64,000 nucleotides of DNA from Paraescarpia echinospica. Taxonomy: Eukaryota > Annelida > Polychaeta > Sabellida > Siboglinidae. The position numbers were made by a program, and so were the translations under genes. The stretch is taken from positions 49,787,349-49,851,348 of the forward strand of contig CM034532.1 in assembly GCA_020002185.1 (NCBI GenBank). The letters run 5' to 3'. The notes beneath the pieces were generated by a model. The model was not told where the DNA came from. It saw only the letters and a list, made by a program, of their open reading frames with translations, and ran no database searches. Shown piece after piece: positions 11,801-26,800 of the stretch (position 1 is its first letter; every line of letters starts with the position of its first letter).

Positions 11801-14800
11801 CCTCAGCGCTTAACATGCATCAGGTCTGCCTGTCGCTGGTCATGTCCGCACGCTTACAAGTAGCGCCCTCTTTCACGTTGCATATATTTTCTACAGATGG
11901 AGCTGTGTCATTTAGCATCAAAATTATTGCCCGTCAAGTTAGTATATTATAAAAAGTGAGTGTCAAAAGTTATATAGGATATATAAAAATACGACATACC
12001 TTCTATGTTATAAATCAGTTTTTTCTCTGTTTGTTTGTGCACCCACATCTCCGATAGTTTGCATGTATTAGGCTGAAATTTCAACCCAACATCCGCCCTC
12101 TGCCTGTTGCTGGTTATATCAGTTAGACAGATGAGCGCGTGCGATTTCTAGCAAAAGGGTGTCCTAACAACTAAGCCAGTGACCAGTTACAATTTATTAA
12201 TGCGGGTAGGCTGGAAAGATTTGGGATGGGTTTTGGGTGTCTGGTAGATTTTTTTCCGGGCAACGCCAGGTAACTCAACTAGTATATATATATATATAAT
12301 ATATATATATATATACCCGAGCAGACACACGAATCTACCAAAGCATTGTTTGACTGGTAAAAATGTAATCCTGCAGAAAGGTCTGTTTTGTCTTGGGTGA
12401 AAAATGTCAATCAGTGTGTGACTATTGTCAACCTATGTGTGGAGAATGTCAACCATTGTGTTTGTTAACAGAGGTCCCAGAACTGGTGAAAATATCTGAG
12501 AACTCGGCACTGCCCATATCTCACACGGTGCGTTTCACGTGCCTGTTCTCTGGCAACCCAACGCCGGTCGTCACCTGGTGGAAGAATGGCGTACCGATCG
12601 AGATGAACGAGCGCATCAAAGTGGCACCAAACGGCAAAATGAGGATTGACACTGGCACAGTGACCGACTCTGGATTGTACCAGTGTCGTGCGGAGAGTCG
12701 CGCCGGGCAGGCCCAATATACGGTCCGTCTGCTCATCAGGGCCTCAGGTACGTACACACTTTCTTCCTATTGCCAGTCAAAGTGTAGAGACTAAAACTGC
12801 TAAGTCTGACTGTGTTGTTAGTTTTACAGCAAGGGCTTAGCCAGAGAACTGTCAGCTCATCTTCAAGACAGGCAGATGACTGGCCAAATGAGGTAGTTAC
12901 AACCGATAAGAATAAGATAAGTACTTTGAATTTAGAGGGGGCCAGCTGGCCACTAGATTAACACTAATAGCTTCAAGTCTAGGTGCCCACATTAATGGCT
13001 ATCATTTGCAAAACTGAAAAACTAGTGAAATAAATCAAATGGATCAGTATTAATTAAATAAATGGCTCAAATGACACTGGTTTGTCATTAATAAAACTAT
13101 GCTGGCCAACAATGGCTGTGATTGACATGCATGGTTTGCATGCAGGCCATTCACGTACAAAAAGGCATATTATTGATTAATTCAAGACTGACAAAAAATT
13201 ATTTCTGGCTAAGGACCTGGGGCCAGTTTCATGAATCGTACTTAAAGTTACGCAATTACTTAGCGTCACGTGTTTGCGTACACTCCTATGTTCGTTTATA
13301 TTAAAAAAATCACGTCATTTAATCCTAGCGTTAAGAACGTTCTTAGCTGTTTCATGAATCCGGCCCCTGTTTTATAGTCATGTGACATGCAGTTGACTCT
13401 CGCCTTGAAGAACACATGGGGACGTGCTTAACTATCCTATGTATCCAATCTTCCTGATATCCATCCATGCTTCTTATAAAACAGGGTGTTATCGGAATGT
13501 ATGTATGTAACTCCAAGCACATCTCCGTCCGGGACTAAACTTTTGTAGGTGTGCTCGCGAGCCCATCAAGGTGTTTCGTAGATTTAGATTTTTTTTAATG
13601 TAGTTTAATTTTTAATTAGAGATTCTACTGTACATTGATGTGCTTTGTGAAAAATATAAATAATTTGAATATCTTTTAAATACAGCTACGCACTTGAAAT
13701 GATCTGTGTACAGTTACTATGAAACCATTTGGGTATAATTAGCCTAAATGTATTTATTTATTGTACTGTGTTTTTAGTTTTAAATCGATGAAGTAGTAAT
13801 ATAAATCACTTGTGCACCTAGTCATGTAGCAAAGTTTAACTTTATATACTAAATTCAAAAATCAAACTGTTCAGTAGTGTTTCCAAAATTAAAATATAAA
13901 CAATTATATATTTAATGTCACTAAAACTAGGCTAAAAGTATAAAATGTATAGTACCATTGATAGGTAAATAAATAAATATACATTGTGAGTTACATTCAA
14001 ATAAGAGTTAATAAAAAAGGATAATAACTAGCCAGTAAAACATTAATTAATACATAACTTGACTAATATTGTTTTGTTGTCAATTAATAATAATTAAATA
14101 TATTGTGGCAACGGTATATGTGATATATTGTGCTTCTGCAGCGTAGACACAAAGTAAATACATCATGGAGTAAGACTATTATTTATCGGGTCCCACAACT
14201 TGAGAAGCTTGCAAACAGATAATCAATCTCAAGATACGCCACTCCTTCAAGCAGAGCAAGGTCATTATATTGTACATTGGTTTGAAAGTTGCATTTAAAG
14301 TGACCCTTTCCCTCTTTAAAGACACATTTCTCCAGACATTGATTTGCATGACATGTTCAGTATCTATAGGTGTATAAATTTTGTATTAACTTCAAATGAT
14401 TTGTGGACAATAGAAGCCCCCCTGGCGTTGTCATTAACCCATTTTCTCCTGATGGTAACAGAGATAAACAAAGTCAGTAAGTCAATATCAGTGATAGCAG
14501 GACTTTGTTTACAATGGCCATAGCTCTGTTATATCACGTCCAATTTTAAAATCTGTTGCATTAGAAAAGCAAATAAAACCAAGTACAGTATAATATTCAT
14601 AACTCAGTGCTTATATTATATTGTATTTGGTAAAATATTCAACAAGTTACAGCTGTATATGTTCAATGTATTCTTTTTTGTTTTCTGTTTAAAACTTTGG
14701 CCAAGAATTTGTTGAGACATCTTGAACAACTAGTTAGTTATATCAAAATCTATGATAGAGTTTCACTAGTGATAGTTACACAGATATCTGCTACCCATTC

Positions 14801-17800
14801 TCAAATCACACCAAAACAAACCATATAGAATTTACTATACCGTCAAGAAATATCCCATTGAATAGCGCATCTTGGCACATAATATAGCAACCAAGATTCC
14901 TTGCATCATAAAGTATCAAGTACAGGCGTTTTAACCTCGAACACTGTAGAAGTTGTCACCACTGCGCATACGCCTTTATCCATCCTTTTTCCACTTTCTA
15001 ACTTGATTTGTACACGCACTCACTTCTCTTGTTGATAGACTATGGATGTCACTGATGTGGTGAATACTTGGAATCCGTGAATGAGAACGAGGCACTGGTG
15101 TAATTAAACTTGTGGCGTGAAGACTGAGGCATCGGGGCAACGATATGTTAACGTCGGGGGATTCCCGGGCAATGGTGGACTGTCACCGGAGTCCTACTGC
15201 AGAAACACAAAATCACTCGCTCATTCAGCTGGCGTGTCGTATCATGTCTAGGCATTGCAGGGGGTTAACCATCCATTTTTTTGTGATTTTGTGATGTTAG
15301 TGATACTGGCAAATGACAAAAAGTTGTTGCCCATCACTGATGGCATGCATTAACCACCCAGGGACTGTTTCACCAAAATAATGTGCTAAAACGGAAAATC
15401 CATCGTTAAACAGAATCGGCCACTAAATTTAAGATTTTTCAAAATATAAAATGCGGCCACTGTATCACCAGGGAAACTATTTCTGTGACACAGGGTTCTG
15501 ACAGTTTTCAGTATACAAGGTCATCGTTAAGGAGCAAAATTGAACTAAAATAAGCGAAATCGAGCTTATCAGCTTTTATGAATGTTAATGAATTGGTACC
15601 TAAGTTCTCTAAAATGGGCACAGAATAACCGTTGATCATAGCCTTGGTAAGATTGTTGTAGAGGTAAGATATGAGGTGGGGAGGAAACAATGGTAAGAGG
15701 GGTGAGATAGTAGGATGGATGAGATTGTATGAGGGGCAAGATTGTACGAGGGGTGAAATCAAATAAATGAGGGTAATAGCGTGAAGGGGTAAAAAGATTG
15801 AAGGAGGATATAAGATTGTAGGATGGTTAAGATTTTAGGAGGGGTAAGATGTAATGAGGAGTAAGAACGTAGGCAGGGTAAGCTGGTAGGAGTGGTAAAT
15901 CATGGTAAGAGGGTGAGGTGGTAGGTATGGTAAGAAACTAATAATGGTAAGATCACAGCAGTGGTAAGATTGTAGGAAGAGTGAGATCGTATGAGGGTAG
16001 GATGATAAGAGATGAAGTCATAGGAAGGGTAAGATTGCGGATGAATGCGAGGTGAGTATTTATAAAACAGAGACACTAATGTCCTGGAAAGTGTTGTTCA
16101 AGGCTCCAAGATTTGATTGGGCATTGCAAGTTTCCACTAAACGCTCCAAAGTAAGAGTTAATTCTCGCTGCCCACTAATGTCTTGTCTTACATGTAGAGG
16201 ACACACCGATCCCACCGACACACCTGGTGGCGAGGCCACGCAGCAGCACATCGATCGAGTTGTCATGGCAACCGTCGCCATCGAAGCCCAACCTCAAGAT
16301 ATTTGCCTACTCGGTCCATTTCTCTCCAACACAGGGTAAGCTTGTCATACCCGTTGTCTGGTGAACACCATTGCGGGAAGGGGCACTATTTTATATTGGG
16401 AGTCATTTGTCAGCTGTGTACATGGATGATCATTAGTTTGGTAATTTGGTTGTTCATAGGCAAATGTAAAACGAAACATGTCAACATATATAGTTAAATA
16501 AGTTGTTGCTCTCCTCCTTGTTCCCTGCTCTACAAGGGAAAGGGTCAGTCTTTTCCTTCCTATGTTTTCTGTCCATCGCTCCCTCTCCATCTTTGATCCT
16601 CCCCTGATCTTCTTATTTATTTATACTTTAAACTTGTATGTATGTATAGTTTAGCTCATTTATGTTCTAAGCATATTTATATTTTTAACTTAATTTATAT
16701 ATTAAAAAAAATTAATATATATACGTTTTCTTAAAATGCATCTTTGTATGTAAAAGCATGCTTTCTTAAACTGAAGTAGAACTGTTGGTGGTAGCTGTTG
16801 GTGCTAGCTGTTGGTGCTATATCGTTATGTCGACCAGCATGTGGTAAAAGGGACAGACAGTCGGTGGAAGTAACGGTGAATGAACTGTAGTTCTCGCTGT
16901 TGCCTGTAGGTGGCGCTGAGCTACAGAAGGTGTTGAAGGAGACACGGATCGTGATCGACCAGCTACAGCCATTCACCAACTACACATTCTACGTAATGTC
17001 TTATAATAAAAAGAGTGCAAGCTTACAGTCGGAGTACGTGCAGGCGATGACCGCTGAAGATGGTGAGGCCCCTTACAGCATTGCCGATCACTTACCACGA
17101 GGTCCCCTACACCATTGCCCATCTTTTACCCCAAGTTCCCCTACAGCATTTCCCATCTCTTACCTCGCTGTGTTTACCAGCCCCCATTGCCCCCGTGCTA
17201 ATTAATTACTGTTCTGTTCGATATTAATCTGTGTTACAGTGATCTAAAACATTATTCAGTCATTTCACGTTGAGTTGTTTGAATGAAAGAGCATTGCAGT
17301 CTGGTTGTTATTAGGATTCTGTTTGAATAAATTATAATCAGATGACAAAGTTACAAATCTGTTTTCTTTCGTTTAATTCTGTTGTCCTTTTATCAATTAC
17401 AAAACTGTTCATTCAGACCAGTATAGTGATAATAGTAATAATAATAATAAAGCTTCTATTGTGCATAAAATCATCGAAACCCTTGCTTAAAGGAGACGCA
17501 GTTTGTTCCTTTACCCATAATTAGCCAGCGTAATAATTTGTAGCTGAAAGTTGGGTGAATAGACTAGCTGATGCCGAAAGTGAAAAGATCATAACCCGAG
17601 TGAACCCGGGAAGGTCCGAAGGTACTTTGAAGTGGACCAATTGGCGACTAGGTAGATGGGTAGACTACGTCATGCGTGATGAGTGTCAAGGCGATTGCAG
17701 TTTGAGTAATTTGTGAGTTTTAATTACATCTGTCCTTAAAAATCATGGCATTGGTACAGAAACATGTCTATGCCCATATCAGATGACACTGTATGTAGTG

Positions 17801-20800
17801 ATATTATAACACATGACCTGCCACAAGTACAGTACTTAGAATGAAATACGGTATGGTCCCCTCCAGCCACATTCCATTAAATATGTCACCAAGTGCACCG
17901 TTGGGTTCAAATGGCTTCCAAATGGGATTTTGACACTTTAAATGTTATCGTCATCACATATACTTATTGGGATGTGGGGATGTATATAATGAGTGTCACT
18001 ACCAGAGGGTTTTGCAAAACTCACCTGCTATTATAGTGAAAACTGTTATACATCAATTTGTGACAGTTAATATAAAGCGCTCCATCGGCGAGACTGCTGA
18101 TTGGCTGCCTAATGGTGCCACGGGAGGTCAACCGAGGTCAAAGTTTCCCGAAGTTTTCCGAGAGATTCTGGTGCCCGATAAGAATGCCTGTTGGCTGTGT
18201 TGAACATGGAAAAACGTGAAATCATTGACCATCAAAGGGTATTGTGGTTAACTTGACCCACCTCGGCACTGTTGCCAATAAAGCTTGTTCTGAAACTGGA
18301 TTTTTTCTTTACAATGTGAACATGTCTCCAGTTGAAACATGCAAATTGCGAACATAGTTATGAGCATACTAAACGCAATTGAGCAGATAGTACTTTCAAC
18401 ATAGTTATTATAATCTGAAGAACGTTATTTTAATTAATAAATAAACAACGAGAACTAGACTGCCTCCTTTTAAAGGCACATCAACACAAAAAAAGAGTAT
18501 AAAAACTTAAAACGTAATTTTCTTTACAGTGCCGATTGTGGCGCCGTCTGTGAGCGTGATGCCAAATGGTGCAACGTCGCTGCGTGTCGAGTGGAACAAG
18601 TTGCCACCAGACAAAGCACGGGGTGTCATCACAGGTTACCGTGTCATTTACGGTGAACACGGCAAGACATCCAAGCGAATTGAGGAAGTCCTGGCTGATC
18701 GTAACTTCTTCATCATCACAGGTACCTTATTCTATTGTGGCAGGGCTAGGTCCCGATTAGTGCTGTCTGTTGTACCGTGCTGTAGTCCTTGTAGGGGTGC
18801 GCAATGACACTCCTATATAAGCCCCTACACGTGCATATAGCGAGGCTGTGCACCTGAGACTTCGATGGAACAACACATCTGATTCTGAGTCTTCCGGGTG
18901 GCGCAGCCACTGTTAATTTGTGTACCATACAGTCACCCACAGGATGCAATAAACGTAAGTTACCTTCTTACTGCGTATTGTACCATGCAAAATTGGTGTT
19001 GGAAGTGGGTCAACTGCTAAACCTGCTGTTCACCCATGTTCAGCTGACTATCCATCACATCAAGCTTTGCCTTGCCAGCAGTGTTGATAACAGTAATATT
19101 GTTTGCATTTCATTACAAGGGCAGCATCTGCTAGATCAAATATTCTGCATACAGTTTGCGCTTTAAAACTTTGCCTGATGTTTTTGTCATAAAGAAAAAC
19201 GTTTTGGGCCAGACTTGGAATGCCCGAACACTCCACGTGTTTGGCATCCATTTTTGTTGGCTTCATGGACGTTTTGATAGGCAGCAAGTCACATTATGGA
19301 TACGTCAGTTGTAAATTATTTATTGATCCAAACATCTGAAATCGATGCTTTCACCCATTCGTGTGCATCTTAGTTTTATTTTTCAATCGGTCAAGTGTAC
19401 CCTACACCTCGAACCCATGCAATGTGTCTGTTTATATGGTAGTAGTGATTCAGCAGACTGAATGCCTGCTCATGAGTTGTTTCTGTGCACAGGTTTGGAG
19501 ACAAACAAGAGGTATGACGTCCGCGTACTGGCCGGTACGAAGCAAGGATTTCCCACGCTTGACGACTTGCGCTGGCCATGGGTAACACAAATTACCGAAC
19601 CTTCGACCACTCTTGGTGAGTTCTTCAGTTCGATCTTCTGTTGCATTTTCACAAAATGTTCGATGCGGCCAAATCATTAGTTTCGCTTCCTTCTTCGACT
19701 TGTTGCACCCTTTGTATCTACAATAGTTTTTTATATTTGAGTGATAAAAAATGAAGTGATCTGTCACCATGACAGATAAAATTGTAGGCATCCGTGTAGA
19801 GGAATCAAATTTGTTTCGCTGCCTGCCACTATAGCATTTCAGCGAACACAATGACGACAGGTTGATTTAAAGATAGCACGGCACACCACTAAGTACGTCG
19901 TAGGAATCTGACCGCTTGTCAGTTAACTAGAGCAGTGCAACGTTCACGCTAGTTTCGAGACAATAGTTTACGTCACATATACAAAGGCCAAGTAAATATT
20001 AGCACACGAACGGATTTGTTACGTTATAGTAGTCGGAAATCAAAGCAATTACATTTGGAATGTGGGAGTGAAAAATAAATTAGTGACAAGTTTTTGTTTG
20101 ATAAGTACAGATAATTTTCCAACACCGACATTGATAAGTGTTTGCTGGATAAAGATATTTAATTTCACCGACATAATGACAAAATGTGTTTTTTTATGAA
20201 AAATTTAGGAAACTACCTGTTGAAAACATTTGAACCTACCAAAAATGTTGCCTGATCAGTGATAATTCAGCTGATGCAAGTGTAAATATTATGTAAGTGG
20301 TACGTAATTGTTAATGACTTATAGTGATACAGGTAGAGGCGTGTGTGTATGGAATCAGTAGTTTATTTACACATAAAATTTATATATATATATGTATATA
20401 ATTATATATACATAATATATATATATTATATCATGTTTATAAGACACCTTCCTGGTATTCAGGAATATTAATAATAATAATAATAATTATGTTTTTTATA
20501 TAGCGCTTTTTAAGTAAGTAAATACTAATCAAAGCGCTTCACATACTAAAATGACATATTGACTAAATGTAAAAATATAAATTAATTAAATAAATAAGCT
20601 AAGATAAAAAAAAATTATAATAAAAAAAAAAAAATTACAATACAATATTAAAAGTGCTCGTGTGTTAATGTATAATTTTGTTTATTTGAACAATAAGAAT
20701 GCTTCAGTGATTGGCAGCTGACTGTAATGGAAAGATTTGTTGGCTTTAAAGACACATGTTTCGACTGAACTAGTGTTGACTGCGCTGGTAACCTGTACTT

Positions 20801-23800
20801 TAATCAGTTGTAATTGTGTCAACTGTACTCGTCAAATGCCCTTGTCAGTTGTGCTCATGTCAACTGTACTCATGTCATGTCAATTGTACTTGTGTCAACT
20901 GTACTTTCATCAGCTGTACTTGTTTCAGCTGTACTCACAGCAATTATACTTGTGTCTATTGTATGTGTGCCATCTGTACTTGTGTCAACAGCACTTGTGT
21001 CAACTGTACTCGTTATTCTACTTGAGTAGTTTTTTCAAGTAACGGAGAGTAACGAAGTACAATTTATATTAACTACTTCTACATGTAACAAAGTAGTTTT
21101 ATCTAAGGTGATGCTACTTTGTTACTTTAATTTACTTCGCGATATATTTTTGTTACATTTTTTCTTAACTATGTCGACCTGTTGGCATTCCGCCCGTCAA
21201 CAACCATTTCATTAAATGTATTTAATTACAAGAAATGAGAGCTATGGTAAACTATGTTAACGCAGTAATAACTGTCTACTTGTTTTGTGTGACTATGGTC
21301 AAGTCTTTAGGAACAACAAATGTGGTGCAAGGCATTGTTTGTTTGTTTTGCAATGACATCAATCGAATCCTGGCTTCTGTGAATAGATGCCTTTGCCTTC
21401 ACCACAGAGGATTCCCCTGGCTTTGGCCACTTGTAAAGTGCAATTGAAATTTACTCATAGGCTACGCCTTGCATAATAATGGGATTGATATGTTTAATGC
21501 AGCGCAGTAGGGAAGATCAGTATGCTAACATTGCACAAATATTATCTTTTTGCTGCAATAAACGCAAATATGTTTGGTGCGCCAAAATATGAATTCGTCA
21601 ACCGCATACGAAACTTGCCTGACAAAACATCTTTCCGTGCTACTTTTACTTCTACTTTTACTTCAAGTACTTTTGGAAAGTAGTTTTACTTTTTACTCAA
21701 GTAGGTTTTTAGAAGGTACTTTTATTTCTACTCAAGTAATTCTGAGGTGAATTACTTTTTCTTCTACTCAAGTATAAAATTAAAGTAATTCACAAAATTT
21801 AGTCACGCCTGACTGTACTCGTGTCAACTGTATTCATGTCAACTGTACTCGTGTCAACTATTTTCATGTCAACTGTACTCGTGTCAACTGTATTCATGTC
21901 AACTGTACATGTGTCAACTGTATTCATGTCAACTGTGCTTATGTTAGCTGTACTCATGTCAGCTGTACTTGTATCAGGACCACACAGATGATGTAAATGA
22001 TGGATGTATGTTCCCATAGTTAGTTGCGAGGAGCACAGTAGCGCAGCTTCGGATTCTCGACTGAGAGAACCCGGGTTTGAAGCGTGTGCTGCAGTGTCGA
22101 ACCTTGGGCAAGTTCATTCACTCTATATTGCTCAAGTTCACTCAGCTGTATGAATGAGTACCTGGCTACAGACAGTGGTGGGTATTTGTGTGTGACTAGT
22201 TTTTGCGCATTAATTGCAGTGTGGCTAGATGCTTCCCAGAGAAGTCGAGATGGTGTTTGATTGAACAGGTCTGCCAGGGAGTAAAGTGTAAAGCGCTTTG
22301 AGTATTTCTGAGGACTGGATACTGCGCTATATAAGAACTTACCTTTTACTTTAGTTAGAATCGACACCACTAGATGGCCAGCAGTACTAACATGATGGCT
22401 GTTTCTGATTTGTAGTTCCGGAGCCACCGTCCGTGCGGGTGCAGCCGCTCAACGCTAGCGCCATCTTGGTGCAGTGGCACAAACTAGACTCGGCTGTGCT
22501 CGGATACAAACTCATCTTCCACAAGCCGAGGGAGCAGGCAAAGAAGATCATCTTTGTTGACAACATCAGCGAGCACATTCTCACCAGTCTTGGTAAGTGA
22601 CCCACACCTGTCAAGCCTTTAACATCTGCAGAAACAACACGTTTTTTCTTCCCACTTTGTCCCTGAAGTCTCGGGTGAGATGGATCATGCAAGTCATTTG
22701 TTGTCTTTCTTCCCAGCTCTGATCCTGTTTCCTGACAATCCACTCCCATCTCTTGCTCTCCCTCTTCATTCCTCCCAGTCTGCTATCACAGTCCTCCCAT
22801 CTCAGTCGTGGTCTTCGTCTTCTCCTCCACTCTGAGGGCATCCGCTCTCTGTTAGCCGTTCCTCTTCAGTTCTTTCATGTCCGGCCTACTGTAATCAACT
22901 CTTAACCATCTACCTCCAGAACTCTCAGTAATAACTTATATACAGTAGATTCACCTGTTACAGTCACCTTGGTAATACAGCCACCCTGCAATTAAGGTTA
23001 CCCTGAGACAGTCCTAAATTATTTCTATAACAGTATAGGAAATTAATCCCGCCAATACAGTCACCTAGCTAGTCTGGTCACTCTTGCCTAGTCCCGAGGC
23101 TCACTTTAACAGTGGGGTTGTAATGTTCACTTTGCAGCGGCTGTTAGTGCTGTATCGAAGGTGGCATACAAATTCTTGTAATCTAATCATTGTAAACTTA
23201 CCGAGTGAGTGAATTCTATGCAACACGGTCGCTGTAGGTTTGGCTTTATTTAGCCGGTGGATAACTGTGGGAATGTTATTTTCTTAACACGAGGCTGTCG
23301 GTACCATTACTGGGAATCATCCGCTCATGCTTGGTGCGGTAATTATTAGCAGGATGTCAGCTGAATCACGCCTTAATTGTGTGTGAATCGACTGAACACG
23401 CCAAAAAACATCAAAGAGCAATTGCCTCTGTAATACTGTTAATGATTGTTGTTTTCAGTACGAATGTTTTAGTTACTATATGAATGTTTCAGGAGCATAA
23501 CATCCAAATTTCAAGTAATGTTTTGTTGGGCTTATTATATTCAATTTGGTGGACAGTATCCCTTCCATGTATTTATTCTAGTAATAAGAACAACATGTTA
23601 GAAATGAGGAACAAACGAAAGTTGGTTTAATCTTGTAATTATTCAGCACCGGTGGCCACTAGTATGGATTTAATATCTACTGTTGTCATTCATTAGAGCT
23701 GTGTCACAGTTGGACTGAATACAAATAGCCTTATGACTGTCCGAAGATGACAGTTTAATAACGCCATCAGCCATTTTCTCATTTGTTTTGATTGACAGTC

Positions 23801-26800
23801 GTACTCACAGTAGCTATTTTATTATTCAGCATGATTGGCAGTTGTACTAGCATCAGCCTTTTTATCATTCGGCTTGAATGGCAATGATGCTTGCCAAGTC
23901 CTCTAAGTAGAAGCTTACGGATAGCAACTTTATCAAAATATAGTACATTCTGTATAAATATTTTGAGGTTTAGCTAGCTTTTCTGCATGACTGAATCAGA
24001 TTTGGAGGCCAACAATATTATGGTTATTCTTTAAGGAAACTGAGTGGTTAAGTTTAGCATTTTCAAAAACATACAGTAATGGTAGGTTTCACATCTGAAT
24101 TGATCTCATCTTGTCAACAAGATGATGGAAAGTTCTTTAAAATGGGTATTTTACAGAAAGGTTAAAATTAAATTTTATTTAACCAAACAAATTCTGATCC
24201 AATTAAGGCAGACTGGACTGCATAGCACTCATTGAATTAAATGATACAGTGGGATAGCCAAATGTAAGCGGGAGTTTGAAGTATATCTCTTTTTTATTTT
24301 GTATTGAATTTGTCATGGAAATTAACAAAATTGTTGAAGTAGTAGTCTTGAAAATGTCTTAAATGTGACCAGGCAGTCACCATAGACTCCATGATATCAG
24401 CAAGGTGGAGGTGTTAGTTAGCCTAAGAATAGCACAGTGCAGCCACAGTCCGTCTGTGTAGAAGATAAATAGAATGTTGAAGTGTAGGCAGACCCTGGTC
24501 AATTATAGCCGTGGCCGAATGCGACATTCCCTAGCGTGTGTGTGAGTGCTTACCACACCGTTGCACACTCGCGTGACACAAGGGGCTGTTTGTTTCGCGT
24601 CACAGGCGCAAGAAATGAGTAATTATCCCGCGGTACAGGGGCGGGGTCGATGTTCAGCACTCGGTTGGCTTTGTTGTTGTTATTCCTCCACGCCGCGATG
24701 CCGTTAATCGATGAATCTTTTTGTGGTGCGCAGTGCATGCGACAATGTTCGCTCATTGGTGTGCACTGGCCCATGCATCTGTACAGCACATTCGCCAGTT
24801 GATATTTGCACTAGAAAGCTGAATGAAATGACGACAACAATGTCGTTGGTGCCACACAGCCACAGGCGAATGCACCGGGGAGGGGGGGGTAAAGGTGGTC
24901 GCGCTTCATCCCACACTGTTCATGTGGCTTCAGTTTCGTTCATAAATTGTTTGCACGGCTTGACGTATACAAATAATGACAGCGTTGTGCAAGCCACTGC
25001 CGTTTGTGAATGGTCGTTTACCGACGTTCACTTTTCGAAGAACGATCGTTGCATGTTTGTTTTTGTTTCTTTCACCGCGGCATTGTTTATCAATGTACGC
25101 TTTCAGGATGCGGAGCGCGGTTACAGAGGTCATGTGTGCTTAGGCTGGTGCAAACTGCGATATGCGGCCATGTTTTGTTATTGAGTGTCGTTTTCGCCTA
25201 TTGAAATGATGCACACGTTTACACAACCCCATTCCCCAACAAACGCTACAACCTATTGGATTGTTTTCTATGCCGATTCCATTCAGCGCCTCGGCCACGG
25301 ACCAATTGTCGAAATGCCAGAACAATCTACTATCAAGAGATCACGAATTTGTAAGCACGAGCCTTGTAATTCACTCTCATTCATGTGAGCTCACATTTAG
25401 CCGCCTTTGTCGGACCTCATCAATTTGGTACCGACACACGATACGCCAGCATTCATCCACATGCTTATTAAATGCCCCTGTTTCGAGATACCACCATCTG
25501 ATACAACGTTTCTGATATTGAAATTGTCAAATATCTGCACGCAAGTATTGTTACAACATATCTTGTTTTTCTCAACTCGGTGAACCTTGATCCTGTTCTG
25601 AGCAGGACTAGTGCAGTTTTGTCACACATTTGGCGGCCAGTCCTGGACGTAATTCACTCATGCATGTCCAAGTACAGTAAAGGAAAGCCTTTTTGTTTGT
25701 GTGTTTACTTGGTGAACTTAATTGCTGAGAAGTACACAGCTGCAACAGTGAGTGCTTCAAAGCATGAGTGTTAGATTGGTTCCTGTTGGATGGGCTGCAC
25801 TGAAAAGAAGGAGGGGGGGTCCAGGGCGTGCCGCCTTGTAAGAATTTTTAATGCAGTGGTGAAGTCGGTTTTGAATGGAGTCAAGTAACCTCATTTCCTG
25901 GCGTTCTTCAAATCCTGGACTCGTCCATAGACACTATAATAATTCACTTTTTTAAACAACCCATTGTTGGCTCAGGTTGGCTTGGAACTTGAACACCGAA
26001 ATTAAACCAGAACATAATATGAAGTTGTCATTTAAGTAGCGACGTAAAAAAATTGTACGAAATAAAAAACATCAAGGTGGCCAGCCTGATTTTCTATTTA
26101 CTGGGAGGGGGTGGGGGAGGGCGAACAGTCTATATAAAAAATATATATAAGATTGCATTTTGCTGATGTAAGTTGGTGGGTGTAAAAAACAGCGAGGTGA
26201 AGGGAGGGACACTATATAAAAAATATAACAGATGCACATTTCGGATGTAAATTCCTGTTTACCTGCAATTAATTAGACTGACGGCAGGATGTGCCTGACT
26301 TCCTCTGTTGTCATTTATTCTCCCCTGTCATGGCCCCTACCTCGGGCTGCCGTAGTTCAAATAAGACTACAAATTCACCGCAGGCACAATACCCATCTGT
26401 GTGCAATGCTGCACTGCGTCTGCCGCACAAAAAAGGGTTTATATTTTGAAAGGACATTTCCGTCTAAGATGTGACACATCGGAAATTGTTCCCAGGACAA
26501 TGACCGGGGAGGTTGTTGACACCGGATTTAATCCCGATACTTCCTGAATGTGGGGGAGGTGGAACCACAAAGAACCAATTAAATGGTTGTAGTCATATTT
26601 CGCTCTTATCAGATGTCTAAGGAGCAGGATGTTGAACCACAAGATCTTCATTAGGACAATAAGTGATAGTAAAAAACTGTTCACTGGGGTATCATGTGTG
26701 TGTTCCAGTATCGACCAATCACAGGTGTTTCGTTGTTTGGTCACTCGTAATTATGCAACTTCCTGTTTTGTATGGCAATGAACAGTCATGTATATGTCTG

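Larger units (their letters stand above)
12748..16197 (+). other. Intron between Ig4 and FN3-1
   Basis: 3.45-kb AT-rich intron. It contains a 153-bp MITE (13217-13369), a fragment related to the Helitron-like element (13505-13600), a dispersed repeat shared with 53.6 kb (15380-15575) and a G-rich degenerate tandem repeat (15655-16035). Between 13600 and 15380 I see only AT-rich sequence with no distinct feature. Confidence 0.65.
19616..22415 (+). other. Intron between FN3-2 and FN3-3
   Basis: 2.8-kb intron. It contains an AT microsatellite (20382-20432), a SINE/LINE tail-like fragment (20460-20545), a minisatellite split by an insertion (20803-21985) and a full tRNA-derived SINE (22027-22355) that ends about 60 bp before the acceptor. 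Confidence 0.75.

Noticed and set aside
24711..25184. 157-codon open frame in the FN3-3 intron
   Set aside because: No recognisable family, low-complexity Gly/Arg segment, no splice context, and several overlapping frames of similar length on both strands.
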